Shown here: positions 23,206 to 36,110 of the stretch, in pieces | Layout: each line of letters begins with the position of its first letter | Numbering within the stretch: position 1 is the first letter of the stretch | From: Oehlia diaphana | Taxonomy: Eukaryota; Glomeromycota; Glomeromycetes; Glomerales; Glomeraceae | Reading direction: 5' to 3' | NCBI GenBank assembly: GCA_003833135.1 | Contig: QZLH01000053.1 | Location: forward strand, 76,110-140,109 | DNA length: 64,000 nt | Position numbers and translations under genes: made by a program | The notes under the pieces: model-generated | Database searches by the model: none | The model's input: only the letters and a program-made list of their open reading frames with translations | What the model was told of the DNA's origin: nothing

Positions 23206-24753
23206 TATTATGAACCAAAAATTATAATAGATCCTAATATATAAAATAATAAATGATAAAAATAGCAAAAATATTAAATAATAATATTAATAATTTTCAA
23301 AAGAAAGAAAAAAAAAAATAATAAAGAATTAAGTTCTTTTAAATATGAAGTTTTTCCGGATAGTTATGAATGAACCTTAAATTAGCTTGAACGTTCGTGC
23401 GACTATTTATCTGTTACACAAATTCTGTTTCTCAAACTAAATTCGGAGTTAGATAGTGTTTCTTCAAAATAAATTAATATATTGATTGTAATCGATATTT
23501 ATTTAATAAAATTCTTGGCGTGATACTTAAATTAATTATTTTTTGTTTCATGAACCAGTGAAAACTATGTTATTAATAAATTAATTTATTAATCCAAATA
23601 ATAAATCTAACATATTAAAAACGGATCAATTTTGCATTTTGCTCATTATTTAAAAAAAATTGTCTTATTGTTTATGTAACATTTGTATAATCAGATGATA
23701 ATGGTCATCTGACTAAAGTAACTCTATTAGGAAAATTTTGTTCACCAATTATTTTGGTTTCAGCCAAAATTAGATATAATGCTGGCGGAGATGATTGACA
23801 CATTTCGTATTATGTAATATTAGGTTAACTATCTGCAAGTTCTTAAAAAAGTTCTTACAAATATTTAAAATCGAAGTAATAAATGTAAGATTGCGGAAAA
23901 AAAAAAAAAAATCCTTGAATAAAGCAAAAATAGAAATATGTATTAATAAGAAATGGGGGTATGGTTACATTTAAGTCCCGGTCCGTTCACAAAACGATCA
24001 TTGGACTAGTTCACGGGTTTCTTATTTTTTTAGGCATGTCAAATCCTTAAACTAATAGGATCTTCATAGAAAATATACTTGAATTTACTAAATTAAAATT
24101 CAAATTCCTGTATGAATATTATACAAATGTATTAGTGCACATGGAATTTAGCCATCCATATTTAAGTGGCGTGGTACCGATCTTTTTATTGCGCCACAAA
24201 ATAACGGTAAATAATGAAGACGTCGTCATTGTTTCGGAGAACGGAAGAAAATGGTAAAAATCTAATTATTTAATGAAAAAAATAGGGGGAAAAGTGAAAA
24301 AAAATTAAATAATTCCTATTGTTTTACCAAATGACGATGAAAGAATTTGCTTAATAGATTTCTTTTTTCCGCACATTCATACAGCCATTTTTACAATGAT
24401 CAACTTTCCGCAAAGATCTGATAATATAATTTCTAATTAAAGTATAAATATTTATTTATAAGTACCGGAATGCAAAATATGTTGTACTATACCCCTTTTT
24501 TCTTTTTTTTTCCCGATAATAATTTTTTTTTTTATAAATACTGCATTGATAATTCAAAATTCATTTTTACTAAAAAAAAAATTATTAATCGAATCGATAT
24601 ACGGTTAATAAGTATTTATGTTATATAGACAAAATATTTAGACTAATTTATTTTATATATAAATTGAAATTATAATTAAACTAAAAAAAAAGTTAATAAA
24701 TTTAATTAATAAAGAGAAAATTTTTAAAACACGCGATTTTTTAAATAATAATA
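23206..24753. other. Divergent intergenic region, no gene seen
   Basis: It separates the deaminase and channel genes, which are transcribed away from each other. It is AT-rich with short A and T runs. A CCGTTCACAAAACGATC segment near 23980 is locally GC-richer. No gene recognised. Confidence 0.5.
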
Positions 24754-27700
24754 ATGACCGATAGCCAGGATTTAATACAAGAAGCAAATATTATTCCAGT
24801 AATCAATATTGAAAGTGGTACTCCAATTACGGAACGTCCAGACCATTCAATAAGTTTTGATCATTTAAAAACATCATTCACACAAGAAAAATATGATGAT
24901 TCTAAATCTGACAAATCTGGTTTAAGTTTAGTCAGTACTTCACACAAAGTATTTGAAAAAATTACAGGTTCATTAACGGCTCTTAGTAAATCACTTAGAG
25001 ATTCATTTGATTTAGGAGGAACAGATGAATTGGAAATGATAGATGATGAATTTAAATACGATATTGATATTGTGGCTACATCTCCAGATAATAAATTTAT
25101 AGCTACATGGAGCTTAGAAAATGGTATCCTCGCAGTCTTCCCGTTCGATAGTGTTAGCGGACCTTCTAATTCAATTTTCACCATCAAAACTCCTTTCAAC
25201 AAAGAGAATGTATCTGAAAGTAAAGCACAAATTTATATATCCGTATCTGAAGATGGACAATACGTTGCAATATCAAGGGTGACCATAACGAAAGAAAGTC
25301 ATGTGGATACCCCAAATATGGACGCCACTGTAAACTTAAATAATTCTCAACAGCCTGAGAGTGTACCAGAATCATCATTTGTTGTTTATTCAATCAAGAA
25401 TAGTAAACAACAAAATGATTCTTTGTTAAATTCTATGGAAATTTTAGGCTCCTTGATATTTGTGCGTCATCACACTTTAGTTTGTTTCACTCAAAATAAC
25501 ATGCATTTATTATCTACAAAACATTGGATTTTACGAAAAAGTATTCGTATTGATGCTTTAATTCATTCTTCTCCAAAATATTCCAATCTTAGTAATGAAT
25601 ATTTGATAGATATTCATAATATTTTGATTGAAAGTTTAAAATATGGTTATTTACTTTGGCCAGAAGAAAAAGATGGAATTTCCGTGTGGGATATAAATGG
25701 AATTTTAAGACAATGGTTTTATGTTGAAGCCAAAAACATTTCATCTACAAGAAATTTATTTGCCATTTCTACTAAAGGTGATCTAGTAGCTAGGTAATTA
25801 TAATTATTTTCAAATCATTCTTTACCTAAATAATTTACAAATAATATTTATAATATCGATATGTTTTATTTGTTAGATTTTATGAAGAGAAAAAAGATAG
25901 ATCTGGTACTTTATGTTTATTTCACACTCCAACGGCCTTGCTGATTTCTGAAATCGATGTTCCTAAAAGTACTTTTCTCATTTCATTCTTGCAGAATACT
26001 GATCAAATAATTTTATGCTCTCGAAAAGACCAAGATGTTCGAGTTCAATTATGGGATTGTTGGGCTGGTTTGTTAGTTTATGAAGAAAAATGGACATATC
26101 TTAATTATAAAAAACCATTAGTATTAATTGGTGATAAATTTGTACAAGCTGTTGGTAATGAACTAAATACATATCAATTATTTCCGAATAATTCACCATC
26201 TGTCACTATGCAAGCATTAGTTAGAACATCATTCGGTTGTAAAACTGGTCAAGATGGATTTGTAATTGTGTCATCTATTGAAAAACAACAAGGAACTAAT
26301 TTCTGTTGGGGCCATATTTTAGATAATAACAAGGAATTATTATGCAAGTTTAAGTTCGAACCATGGCATAATTGGATTAATAGTGAAATTTTTATTCATT
26401 GGTTAGACCCTGAAGGGAAGAGATTTATCATGGCGGGAAAAGATAGTGTACAAATTTACAAGACAAAACCAAAAGGCCATAACAAATTTTTAAGAATAGA
26501 GTTGCAATATATATGGCTTTCTAGGCTTGAAGAAATAAAATTTGTGACTTTGGAAACGCGTGATGAAAATAATTTATCCTTACTTCACGTACAACTGACA
26601 AATAATGAAACAGTTACTTTATCTTTACCAGGAGAGAATGAAATTACATATCGAACATTGATTGATGCTTGCACAGTGATACACTATCTTCGACTCCAAT
26701 ATATGGATGATGTGCAGTATTTTAGTCGATTGACAATTAAGGAACAATTAAAAAAACTTGTTGATTCTTCAATAAAACATTTTCCTACGGCTTTCAATAA
26801 AATTTCTTTGGGAAATAATGAGTATTTTTGTCCTATGGAAGATTTTATTCTGTTCGGTTGGGATGATTTAGTAAGAAAAATTATTGAAACTGATCGATAT
26901 ATTCCTCTATTCCACAACGAAGAACAAACCGAGAGTGCTTTGTTATTATTAGTAGAACTTCAAAAGTCAGAGTTAGTCGAATTATTGGTTAATTATGTGG
27001 TAAAACATGTAAAGCGTCGGTATGTTCCAGTACGGAATCGTTCAATCCCTTCAAATATTGATAACCTAACGAAAAGAATCGTTCAACAACCTGGATTCGC
27101 TTGGACTTTGGGTAAAACTTTATTAGATTTGTATAAATATTACCCTGATAAAGGAGCTTACATTATGAAAGAATCAAGTTATTTTACAACTTCTTTGGAA
27201 GCTCCAAAAAGAATTTTACAAACAAAATTAGGAAATCCATTCGGGGGTGAAGAAAGAAGTCATCATAGCGAGTTAAAATCTGTGTCTCGTAAAGCTCGAT
27301 TGCCAAGGGGGACATATCAGGATGAGGATACTAAAAAAAAAAGTTTTTCGAAATTATTAAATTTTCTGCCAAGACATTATGATTATACCAGCTCAATACG
27401 TCATGATACAGGAGCTCTAATTTATTATCCTGATTCAACAAATTATTCGGAAAGGAAACAAAATATGTACAGGGAATCTTATGGAACGCGACAAAAACAA
27501 CGAAAACAACGTTTAGAAGATGCGAAAAAAACTCATCCTGCAAAATTATGTGTTGTTCCCTGGCCAGATTTTTGTGTTTACCCTCCATTACTTGAAGATG
27601 ATCATTATCCGCCATTAATCGGAAAATTGTATCGATTTTGGAATATATATATTTCTCCAATTCAAAGAAGTCCATTTGCTGATGTAGCATTGAACGGGAC

Positions 27701-29356
27701 ATCAGAAATGTTTAGTGAAGTTGTTATGGAAGCTGTAATAAAATTCAAATGGTAAGTTAAACAATTAAGTATTCTTTATTCATTATGTATTTATAAAAAA
27801 TTAACGCATTAAAATATAATTTTTCCTTTAATTTCTTAAAAGGGATAAATTTGCGCAAAAGCTATTTTTATGCAATTTTGGATTATATTTAATCCATGCA
27901 ATTCTCTTTAACACTATAGTCTCAATTGAATCTCAAATCGTGCCATCACCTGGAGATAAACTCGGATGGAAAGGTCCTCTATTGTATATAGAAACAATTA
28001 TTCCAATGTTGTTTTTAATTCAAGAATTAAGACAAATGTCTGGTAGATGGAAAAATTATTGGTCTAGCTTTTTTAATTATTTTGATTTAGCAAGCTTTGT
28101 TTTACCTCTTGTGTGCGATTTAATGATTATTGTGAGAATAGAGCCACCGCATAGTTTGAAAAGCTTTGCGGTTCTATGTGTATGGATCAATACGGTATGT
28201 GTTAATAATAATAATAATTATATGATATCATTATGATTAAACTTTAATAACCGATTTTGTTTTGATCATTAGTTGCTACAAGCTCGGGCATTCGCTGGAC
28301 CCGGAAAATTCATTGCAATCGTAATCGAAATTGGAAAGAAAATTCTTACATTATTTGCAACGTTATTCGTTTTTATTCTGGTAAGTGTGATATATAAAAA
28401 TTGTTGTTTTCTTTTTTTTTTTTTGAAAAAAAAAAGTAATTCATGCCTGACAATTTTTCGACTTGTCTTTCCATATAATAAAAGGGGTTTGCAAATGCAT
28501 TATTTGTACTCTTACGTGATATACCACCTTTGGAAATAGTTCAAGAATATAATGGGAATATAATTGATCAAAATACTGGTCAAATAACTGGGAACATATC
28601 ATTAATTCAAACGCCCCAAGATAATACAAATATGTGGGAAAGATTTGATTATTCAATCTTGGCTACTTATTTTTTCCTGGGAATTGGATGGGACAGTATA
28701 ACAACTTTTAATCCAGATCCCGCTTTGTACACCATGATGGTCTTATTCAGTAAGTGATTGATGAACAATTTTTTTTTTAACTTTAAGAATGAAAACGTTT
28801 GTTAATAATCATTAATTTTTATTTTCTATTTTTATAGGTTTCGTAGCTGTAATCATACTTCTAAATATTCTCATCGGTATGTAAGAAAAAAAGTTCATAA
28901 TTGATATTTATATATTTTTTTAATAACGTTTTCATTCTTTTTGACCTATTTTTTTCGTAATCAATAGGTTTAATCACCGAGGTATTTAGTGGTTCACTTC
29001 TAGTAGGACGACAAGCATGGTTACGACAACGAGCAGAATTAATAGCAGAACTTGAACTCTTTATGCTTTCACCATCACAACGCCAGCATCCAGATTGGTT
29101 TCCTCATTTAATTTATTATGAAGCTCACTTAGATACAATAAATAGTTGGAAAAGGAAATTATTTGTGGAAGAAATGGGAGAATTAGATGCTGATTTTGTT
29201 AGAAAAGAATTAAAAAATGTTAAAGATGAATTACATGATGAATTAAAAGAATTAAAAGGAATGGTCGGACATATTAGACTTTCCGTTAGAAATCCTTTTG
29301 ATGGTGGTAATATTGGACATGATAGATCGGGTAGAAGTAGTATGGTTTCTGTATAA
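24754..29356 (+). CDS. Large ion-transport (TRP-like) channel, 7 exons
   Basis: Exons: 24754-25793, 25877-27751, 27843-28194, 28273-28380, 28485-28749, 28838-28876, 28968-29356. They sum to 4068 nt, 1355 aa, all in phase. The first ~970 residues are soluble, with repeated beta-propeller-like stretches (DIVATSPDNKFIATWSLENG; YVAISRV). Then come six hydrophobic segments: LFLCNFGLYLIHAILF, YIETIIPMLFLIQEL, YFDLASFVLPLVCDLMIIV, a segment ending WINTLLQARAF, ILTLFATLFVFIL, and the last one. A pore-loop-like FLGIGWDSITTF precedes the last helix, which ends LLNILIGLITEVF, the S6 signature of TRP-type channels. The tail is a charged coiled coil (VRKELKNVKDELHDELKELK). It is probably a cation channel of a membrane not determined here. 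The selectivity and the gating signal cannot be read from the sequence. Confidence 0.85.
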
Positions 29357-30284
29357 AAAAAAAGTAATTATGTTATTTTTTTCTTGTAATTATATTATTT
29401 TTTTTTCTTTTTAAAAAAAATATAATTTAATACAAAAAAAATCATTTATTTAAAAATATAATAATATTAGTGTATGTATATATATATATATGTATTTAGA
29501 TAAAAAAAAAAATCTGAGAATTTTTGTATAATCATTGATAGATATTTATTCTTGTAAGGCTTAGTAATAGTTATTTAATAGTTATAATTAATAATGGAAT
29601 AAAATATTATTTAATTAGCTAAAAAAATCATGTGGCGTTTTTATCGCTTGAGTTACTAGTAACCATTAAAGCAGCGAAAAAATGATGGACATGTCCACCC
29701 TCTTGCATGTTGTTTTCTCATAAATTCTACTCTAAAATAGGTCTCAGACGTAATTCTTAAAAATTGGTGATAAAACAATAAGATGTTAACATAAATTGAA
29801 CTTGTCGTGATCGTTTGGTTATATTGTACAAAAACCTTTATTGCGTGCTGAGCCGCAGCCGTCTTAGCCTTATTCTCTTATAATGTTTACTTTCCATGTA
29901 TCAGCAGAAATAATCATGTATATTATTATAGAAATATTACGATTACATGTAAATATTAATAAAAAATTTGGCTGAAAAGGCTATATACAGTAATTTCACA
30001 CAGCATAAAATAATCGCTTCTTTTCCTATTAATGATGAACTGGGCCTCTTGATGATGCTGTATGCAATAGCAAATTTATGTTGTATATACCGTATATCTC
30101 GATTATAACCTGGTATTTCTTGCGTTCAGTAAAAAAGGATGTAATTTTTAACAGTATATATAGTAAAAATATAAATGATGTGACCGATTAAATAGATTGA
30201 ATAATTTAAATATGATCAAACTAATCATATGAGTTGAATCAGGGATTGTTAATTATTGCTTTTTTTATCTCTATGGCATTTCGG
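29357..30284. other. 3' region and spacer, nothing seen
   Basis: A/T-rich sequence follows the channel stop (AATAAAATATT at 29598 could serve in polyadenylation). No other gene recognised. Confidence 0.4.
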
Positions 30285-31345
30285 GTAAAATCCGGTGGCA
30301 TGTGTCCCCATTAACGGTAACCCATTAAGGATCATGAAACTATTCGGTATATTACAACATTACATCATTTATTGCTGGATATTCCAGATATTAAAATCTG
30401 CATTTATTTTGATTTTTAATAAAGTAAAATTAGTTTAACAAACAATAATAATGGAAATCTTAAAACATATATTTTGTAATTAAGTGTAAATAACAAATAA
30501 TGGCTAATTACAAAATAGAAATATGAAATTTGATCAGGGTTATAACCGTTATTGGGCACAATATTACGAGTGGCACAATGATAGCCAATCATTCAACATC
30601 GATTAAATTAATATATATCGTGATTTATTAATCGGTACTAAAGATGCCCGAATAGGTGATTAATCCGGAACTCTGAAATCATAATAACTAACCTTTCATT
30701 CTTCTACTCGTCGAAACTCCCTAATTACGTCATTTCGGCTTTTCAACATATGCCGTAACCGTAATTGTATATATATATTTTTTTGTTTTTATTTAATATT
30801 TTTATTATCTAATATTAAAAATTTTTTAATGGACGTACACTTTTTTTTCTATTGTTTAATAATTAAAAATTATAAATATATTCTTTTTAAAAATTAAAAA
30901 AAATTAATGAATTTACAATAAAAAACATAAAGCTGAAGTATTACTGTAAATATATACGATAATTTTTTTTTTTAAAAAAAAAATAATTTAAAATTTAATA
31001 ACGGTTCGCAGCATGCATTTTTCTTTTTTTTGGGGGGCAATTCCCGCGGACTTTGCTTTCCGTTAAATGGGGAGGGATTTTTTCTTGAAATTCACCGTTA
31101 AGAAATTTAGCTTTCTTTCTTTCTTTAAGTATCAATGGCAATGTAAAATTACATCATTACGCCATTACGTTTATTACGGCGTTATGGTATTATGGCATCG
31201 TGCAGTTACCGTAAAATTCCGACGACACCTATACGTCTACTATTACACATCATAAATATACTATATAAAATTTTTCTTACGATAGAAATGTAAATTACGT
31301 TAAAGGTCTGTTATTCATCACGTAATAAAAGTATTTTGTTTCGTT
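30285..31345 (-). repeat. Dispersed repeat, copy B (inverted relative to copy A)
   Basis: Its reverse complement matches 20690-21400 in the same block order. This copy is longer because of extra AT-rich sequence at about 30765-31020. Shared words include CTCCCTAATTACGTCATTTC, TACGTCTACTATTACACATC and CTTACGATAGAAATGTAAAT. No open frame with support is seen. Confidence 0.75.
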
Positions 31346-31950
31346 TTGTCTTTACAGCTGATGAACAAACAAATCGTATATCATTCATATAATGGTGATT
31401 TACATACTTGATAAAGTATTTACTTTCAAAAAATAAATTGAAAGGGACAGTATTTATATTTTGAATTTAATTTGGCTGGCATAATTGGTTTTTAGTTTTC
31501 ACTATAAGGAATATGTTAAATTAATAATATACGTAATGTTAAAATTACTTGTTAGTTAAAATTTCATAAATAAGATTTAAAGAACATTTATATCATGATA
31601 TACTTCGTGTAATAAAGAGTATGCAAAGTATTTTAAGTAAACATTACATTATTGCAATGCAAAATTGACGTATAATATTTTAATTAAGGGAATAATATGA
31701 TCACACAAATCATTTGCAAGCTGAGTCAATGCAAATAGACAATATGGTGACACATATTTATTATATGACTAACAAAGGATGTTTATGATAAACACATGCA
31801 AACAAAAATGTGCGGCCAATATGGTTAATAAATTTATATAAATATATGTATTTCTCTCTTATTTTTATATTTTACTTTTTTTCTTGAAACCATTAATATT
31901 ATATTTTTTTAAAAAAAATTTTAAATATTGGTTTCTTTTTTTTCATTGAA
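31346..31950. other. Spacer, nothing seen
   Basis: AT-rich region before the tandem array. No gene recognised. Confidence 0.4.
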
Positions 31951-33252
31951 GTGATATAGAAATTAAACCATTATCTATTTATTAAGGTAAGCGTGCGCTC
32001 CCTGCTTATCATAGTTTTAATGAAACAAACTAACAAAATAAATAAAGTCAAAATTCATACCCGTTTGTTGGTGTCGTAAACCATCAGTGGTATCCTGAAG
32101 GACCATGATAGTAGGGACCATTTTGGTAGCATGGTACCATCTATTCCTCATTCATACCTGTTTGATGGTGTCGTGAAACCATCAGTGGTGCCATGAGGTA
32201 GGGGCACTTAGGTAACATAGTACCGTCTCTTTCCACTTATACCCGTTTGTTGGGGTCGTGAACCATCAGTGGTGACAGTAGGGACCATTTGGGTAGCATG
32301 GTACCATTGTTTTCCAGAGGCTTTTTTTATGGAGTATGGTAGTGCTGATTCTTCCACGCAGTACAAACCATACTATCATTGTTTATTTTTAGATTACCAA
32401 TGAGGTTCAGTTGTGGCAAATTATCATCCATTTATTAAGGTAAGCATGCGCTCCCTGCTTAGCATAGTTTTAATGAAACATACTTACAAAATAAATAAAG
32501 TCAGTTCATACCTGTTTGTTGGTGTCGTAAACCATCAGTGGTATCCTGAAGGACCATGACAGTAGGGACCACTTTGGTAGCATGGTGCCATCGTTTCCAG
32601 AGACTTTTTTTTATGGAGTATGGTAGTGGCTGATTCTTCCACGTAGTACAAACCATACTACCATTGTTTTTTTCTTTATTTTTAGATTCCCAATGAGGTT
32701 CAGTTATGATAAGTTATCATCCATTTATTAAGGTAAGCATGTGCTCTCTGCTTAGCATAGTTTTAATGAAACATGCTTACAGAATAAAAAAAGTCAATTT
32801 GTACCCGTTTGGTGGTATCCTGAAGGACCATGACAGTAGGGACCACTTTGGTAGCATGGTATCAAGAGTTATGGGGTATGTGGTGGTTCTTCCACCTGGT
32901 ATCGACTATACTTACGTTGTTTTATTTTCTTTGTTTTTTAGATTACTAAAAAGGATAGTTGTGAATTGTAGTAGTTATTAAGGTAAGCATGCGCTCCCTG
33001 CTCAGCATAGTTTTAATGACACGTGCTTACAAAATAAAAAAAGTTGATTCATTCCCGTTTGTTGGTGTCGTAAACCATCAGTGGTATCCTGAAGGACCAT
33101 GACAGTAGGGACCACTTGGGTAGCATGGTACCATCTCTTTCCCAGAGGCTTTTTTTTTATGGAGTATGGTGGTGGTTATTGAATAGATGATTTCTTCTTC
33201 CGCCTGGTACCAACCATACTAACGGTGTTTTTTTTCTTTATTTTTTTTTTAG
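31951..33252 (+). repeat. Tandem array of intron-plus-mini-exon units
   Basis: Four units begin with the donor-like ATTAAG|GTAAGC at 31986, 32440, 32733 and 32983. Each continues GCTCCCTGCTT...CATAGTTTTAATGA, then CCCGTTTGTTGGTGTCGTAA, ACCATCAGTGGTATCCTGAA, GGGACCACTTGGGTAGCATG and GTACCATC. Units end with a TATGGAGTATGGT...ACCATACTA hairpin, a pyrimidine run and the acceptor TTTTAG. After the acceptor stands a 40-47-base mini-exon-like block (ATTACCAATGAGGTTCAGTT...) running into the next donor. Unit lengths are about 454, 293, 250 and 270. The first unit holds two extra copies of the GTTTGTTGGTGTCGT block. The mini-exons do not give one continuous open frame. Confidence 0.8.
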
Positions 33253-33347
33253 ATGTGAACTTTGATGTATTACCAGAAGAAGCGTTATGGACTACTTGTG
33301 GTGAAGATTGTTGTCCTTATAGAAAACGACCTTTGTGGATTTTATAG
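33253..33347 (+). CDS. Candidate last exon downstream of the array
   Basis: After the acceptor TTTTTTTAG (33252) a 31-codon frame runs to TAG at 33345-33347. The peptide has LPEEALWTTCGEDCCPYRKR and ends PLWIL. Codon use looks coding and there are four Cys (positions relative to each other: C-x3-C-C). Its phase needs a preceding exon ending after codon base 1. None of the array's mini-exons supplies an open frame of that phase. The gene may be broken, or its true upstream exons may be outside what I can recognise. Confidence 0.4.
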
Positions 33348-34262
33348 TCATGGTTTATGAGTGTTAAAAAATTTACAATAAAATAATTTATTTTTTATAT
33401 TATATGATTGACATCTATTTTGAAAATGGCATAATAATTTTATACCATTACAAATTTTAAAAAAATTTACAAATTTTTCGTATGTAAATTCATATGAAAT
33501 TTTTTTTTTAAATTTTTAAATTTTCTCAGCAAATATAGTAATAATATATAAAAATTTTTTTCGTGATTTAACAAAAACTGACCTGGCCCCGGATATGGGT
33601 GTCGCGGTCGAAAAAAAAACAAGATGTGTTCCATTGAATTTACTTTTATAATTTTTATAATTTAATGTACTAATTGCTAGGTATATATTATTTTAACCTG
33701 AGAGCGAATATATTCAAAGGAAATTAAAAGAATAATCAATATTCCCAATTAAAAAAAAGAAAACCACCAGAATTTCAGCAAATTATTAGTAAAGTTCAGC
33801 TGGCTAAAAAATATTTAGGTAATTCAGATATAATTCAAGACCAAATTTGAAAAGATTTCAGCTTAATCAATATAATCCATTTTTTTTGAAATCCAACCGG
33901 CAAAGAATGAGGCACTTTAAAATATAAGGGGAACTAGCACGTGAGTGCCCGCACAAGTTATTTAAGAAGGGGTTGGAATGTAAATTTAAGGTAGAGATTA
34001 GTTAGATTAGTTGAGATTCAGCGGCAGACAAAAGTTAAGAGCGGTGGGATCAAAATATTAACGATCTAAATAACTAAGAGAATGCATTACAATTAAAATT
34101 TATGTATATTACAAACATTTCACCTCATGATACAATCTACTTGTATAATGAACTGTGACAAGCCGCCGATCGACAGCCGCCCATGAAAAGGGCAAAAAGA
34201 AATACATTATATAAAATTTTAAAAAAACAAAATATATAATGCCGCACTAAAATTTCAGACGC

Positions 34263-34308
<46 letters not shown>

Positions 34309-34386
34309 AAAAATAATTAATTAAAAAAATTTAATTTTTTAATAAAAAAAAAAAAAAAAAAAAAATTTATAGTATTTTTACTTGCT
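33348..34386. other. Spacer with homopolymers
   Basis: No gene seen. 33900-34200 is less AT-rich. From 34264 the sequence is a T run joined to a long A run, then another A run (34344-34365) before the gap. Confidence 0.45.
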
Positions 34387-34688
34387 NNNNNNNNNNNNNN
34401 NNNNNNNNNNNNNNNNNNNNNNNNNNNNNNNNNNNNNNNNNNNNNNNNNNNNNNNNNNNNNNNNNNNNNNNNNNNNNNNNNNNNNNNNNNNNNNNNNNNN
34501 NNNNNNNNNNNNNNNNNNNNNNNNNNNNNNNNNNNNNNNNNNNNNNNNNNNNNNNNNNNNNNNNNNNNNNNNNNNNNNNNNNNNNNNNNNNNNNNNNNNN
34601 NNNNNNNNNNNNNNNNNNNNNNNNNNNNNNNNNNNNNNNNNNNNNNNNNNNNNNNNNNNNNNNNNNNNNNNNNNNNNNNNNNNNNNNN
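34387..34688. other. Assembly gap (302 N)
   Basis: 302 unknown bases flanked by poly-A. The word AATTTATAGTATTTTTACTTGCT stands directly before the gap (ending 34386) and again at 34831-34853. This suggests overlapping contig ends that were not merged. Confidence 0.95.
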
Positions 34689-34762
<74 letters not shown>

Positions 34763-35023
34763 AATTATACTATCCTTAAGTTATTTATTCGATGAATTTA
34801 ATCTTTTACTCAAGAAAAAAAAAAAAAAAAAATTTATAGTATTTTTACTTGCTGTAAAGTGAAAAACGGATAAGTTGTAGATTTTCAAAAGAAAAAAATA
34901 GAACGAAAAAAAAGAGTTAAGGACGTACTAAAGTCACGCCAATAAGACTTAGTAACGGTCTGTCGTGTGATTATTGATCGTCTTGAGGAGGGTGGATCGG
35001 AGTAAAAAATAGAAAAGATCTTG

Positions 35024-35203
35024 CCCTAAAATGTCCAGAAAATGTCCGAGCGGTCTGGAAAATTGCAATATTCCGGACGCCGAGATATTGTGAATTTCCG
35101 GAAAATGTCTAGAAAATGTCTAGGAGGGCTCGGTCCGGTGTTCCGAAAGCGGACGTTTTTCACATTTTTGACGACAATTTCCGGACATTCTTTTTTTATA
35201 GGG
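35024..35203. mobile_element. Possible CCCTA-ended MITE
   Basis: Starts CCCTAAAATGTCCAGAAAATG and ends AATTTCCGGACATTC...ATAGGG. The two ends are imperfect inverted copies (CCCTA...AATGTCC). Inside are repeated GGAAAATGTCTAGAAAATGT words. No target duplication resolved. Confidence 0.5.
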
Positions 35204-35256
35204 ATTGTTAGCGTTTGTAAGTTGAAGTTTTTAATATTTGAGCGTCATTTGACGCA

Positions 35257-35365
35257 CCCTATAAAAAAAATTCTGGAAAAACTCCGATAAATGATCATTT
35301 TTCTAGTTTTTTATTCCGAAGAAACTCAGACACGTGATCATTTTTCTGAAAAATTTTTTATAGGG
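35257..35365. mobile_element. Possible CCCTATAAA-ended MITE
   Basis: Starts CCCTATAAAAAAAATTCTGG and ends CTGAAAAATTTTTTATAGGG. It also has two TGATCATTTTTCT words inside, one after each half. It lies 53 bases after the preceding similar element and shares its ends with the element at 63655. Confidence 0.5.
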
Positions 35366-35847
35366 ATATCTAAGTTCTCTGAACCTCAATCTTCTTGAAG
35401 ATAATCATGGTCAAATAAGCTTAGCTCCTTGTTTAGGATGTGAAAGTGATTTATGTTTATTGTGATGTAGGATGTAAGTTGACTGGCGTGATTAGTATTT
35501 GTTGTTTGAACTGCTAAAATCTGCCACCTTCAGCAGTAACTTTGTTGAGTTACTTCACTTTGTAGGCTTTTTTGACGTAGGTCTACTTATTCCACTAGCC
35601 CCTACTGTTAGGTATAGGGTGTTGTGGAATGTAAGTTAATTAGTGTTTAATGTTTTGACGTTAGAAAAGAGAGGAACTCATCGCTCTGAATTTTATCTGT
35701 TTTAAGCACTTATTAATATTGTGAAGGATGAAATTTATTCGTTGATCTGATTCAAAGATCAAGTGGTCTTGTTGGATGTATGGTATGACGTCGTTTAACA
35801 GTCGCCGCACCACTTATTAGTGACGGGAACTCTTAATTAAAAGTAAG
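35366..35847. other. Spacer, nothing seen
   Basis: Somewhat GC-richer than average, with short open frames only. No gene or repeat recognised. Confidence 0.4.
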
Positions 35848-36110
35848 ATTGATCATTGATCGAATCAATCGATCACGCGATTGAATTAATTTTTGATCGA
35901 TCAATTTTGCCAATTTACCCACACGATCATAGTAATACTAATACTATGTAATTAGCATTAATTGTTTGAAAGTTTAACATTGTAAATAAATTAAATAAAT
36001 GAAATTTAATAATAATAAAATCAATCAATCAATGATCGATCGAATATCCTTTGATCGAGCTATATAATCGATTAAGAAATCGATTGCACGTGATCAATCA
36101 AGGTTAACTC
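35848..36110. repeat. GATCGATC-rich dispersed repeat, copy 2
   Basis: Contains ATCGAATCAATCGATCACGC, TTTTTGATCGATCAATTTTG, GATCATAGTAATACTAATAC and CAATGATCGATCGAATATCC. It shares block order with 17221-17385. Confidence 0.55.

Noticed and set aside
27331..27702. 123-codon minus-strand frame
   Set aside because: Antisense to exon 2 of the channel gene, which is supported by continuous frame and phase.
31951..33252. Possible CRISPR array
   Set aside because: Units are 250-450 bases, conserved throughout and in a eukaryote. There are no short direct repeats with unique spacers.
34382..34744. 120-codon open frame
   Set aside because: It is read through the N gap and flanking poly-A.
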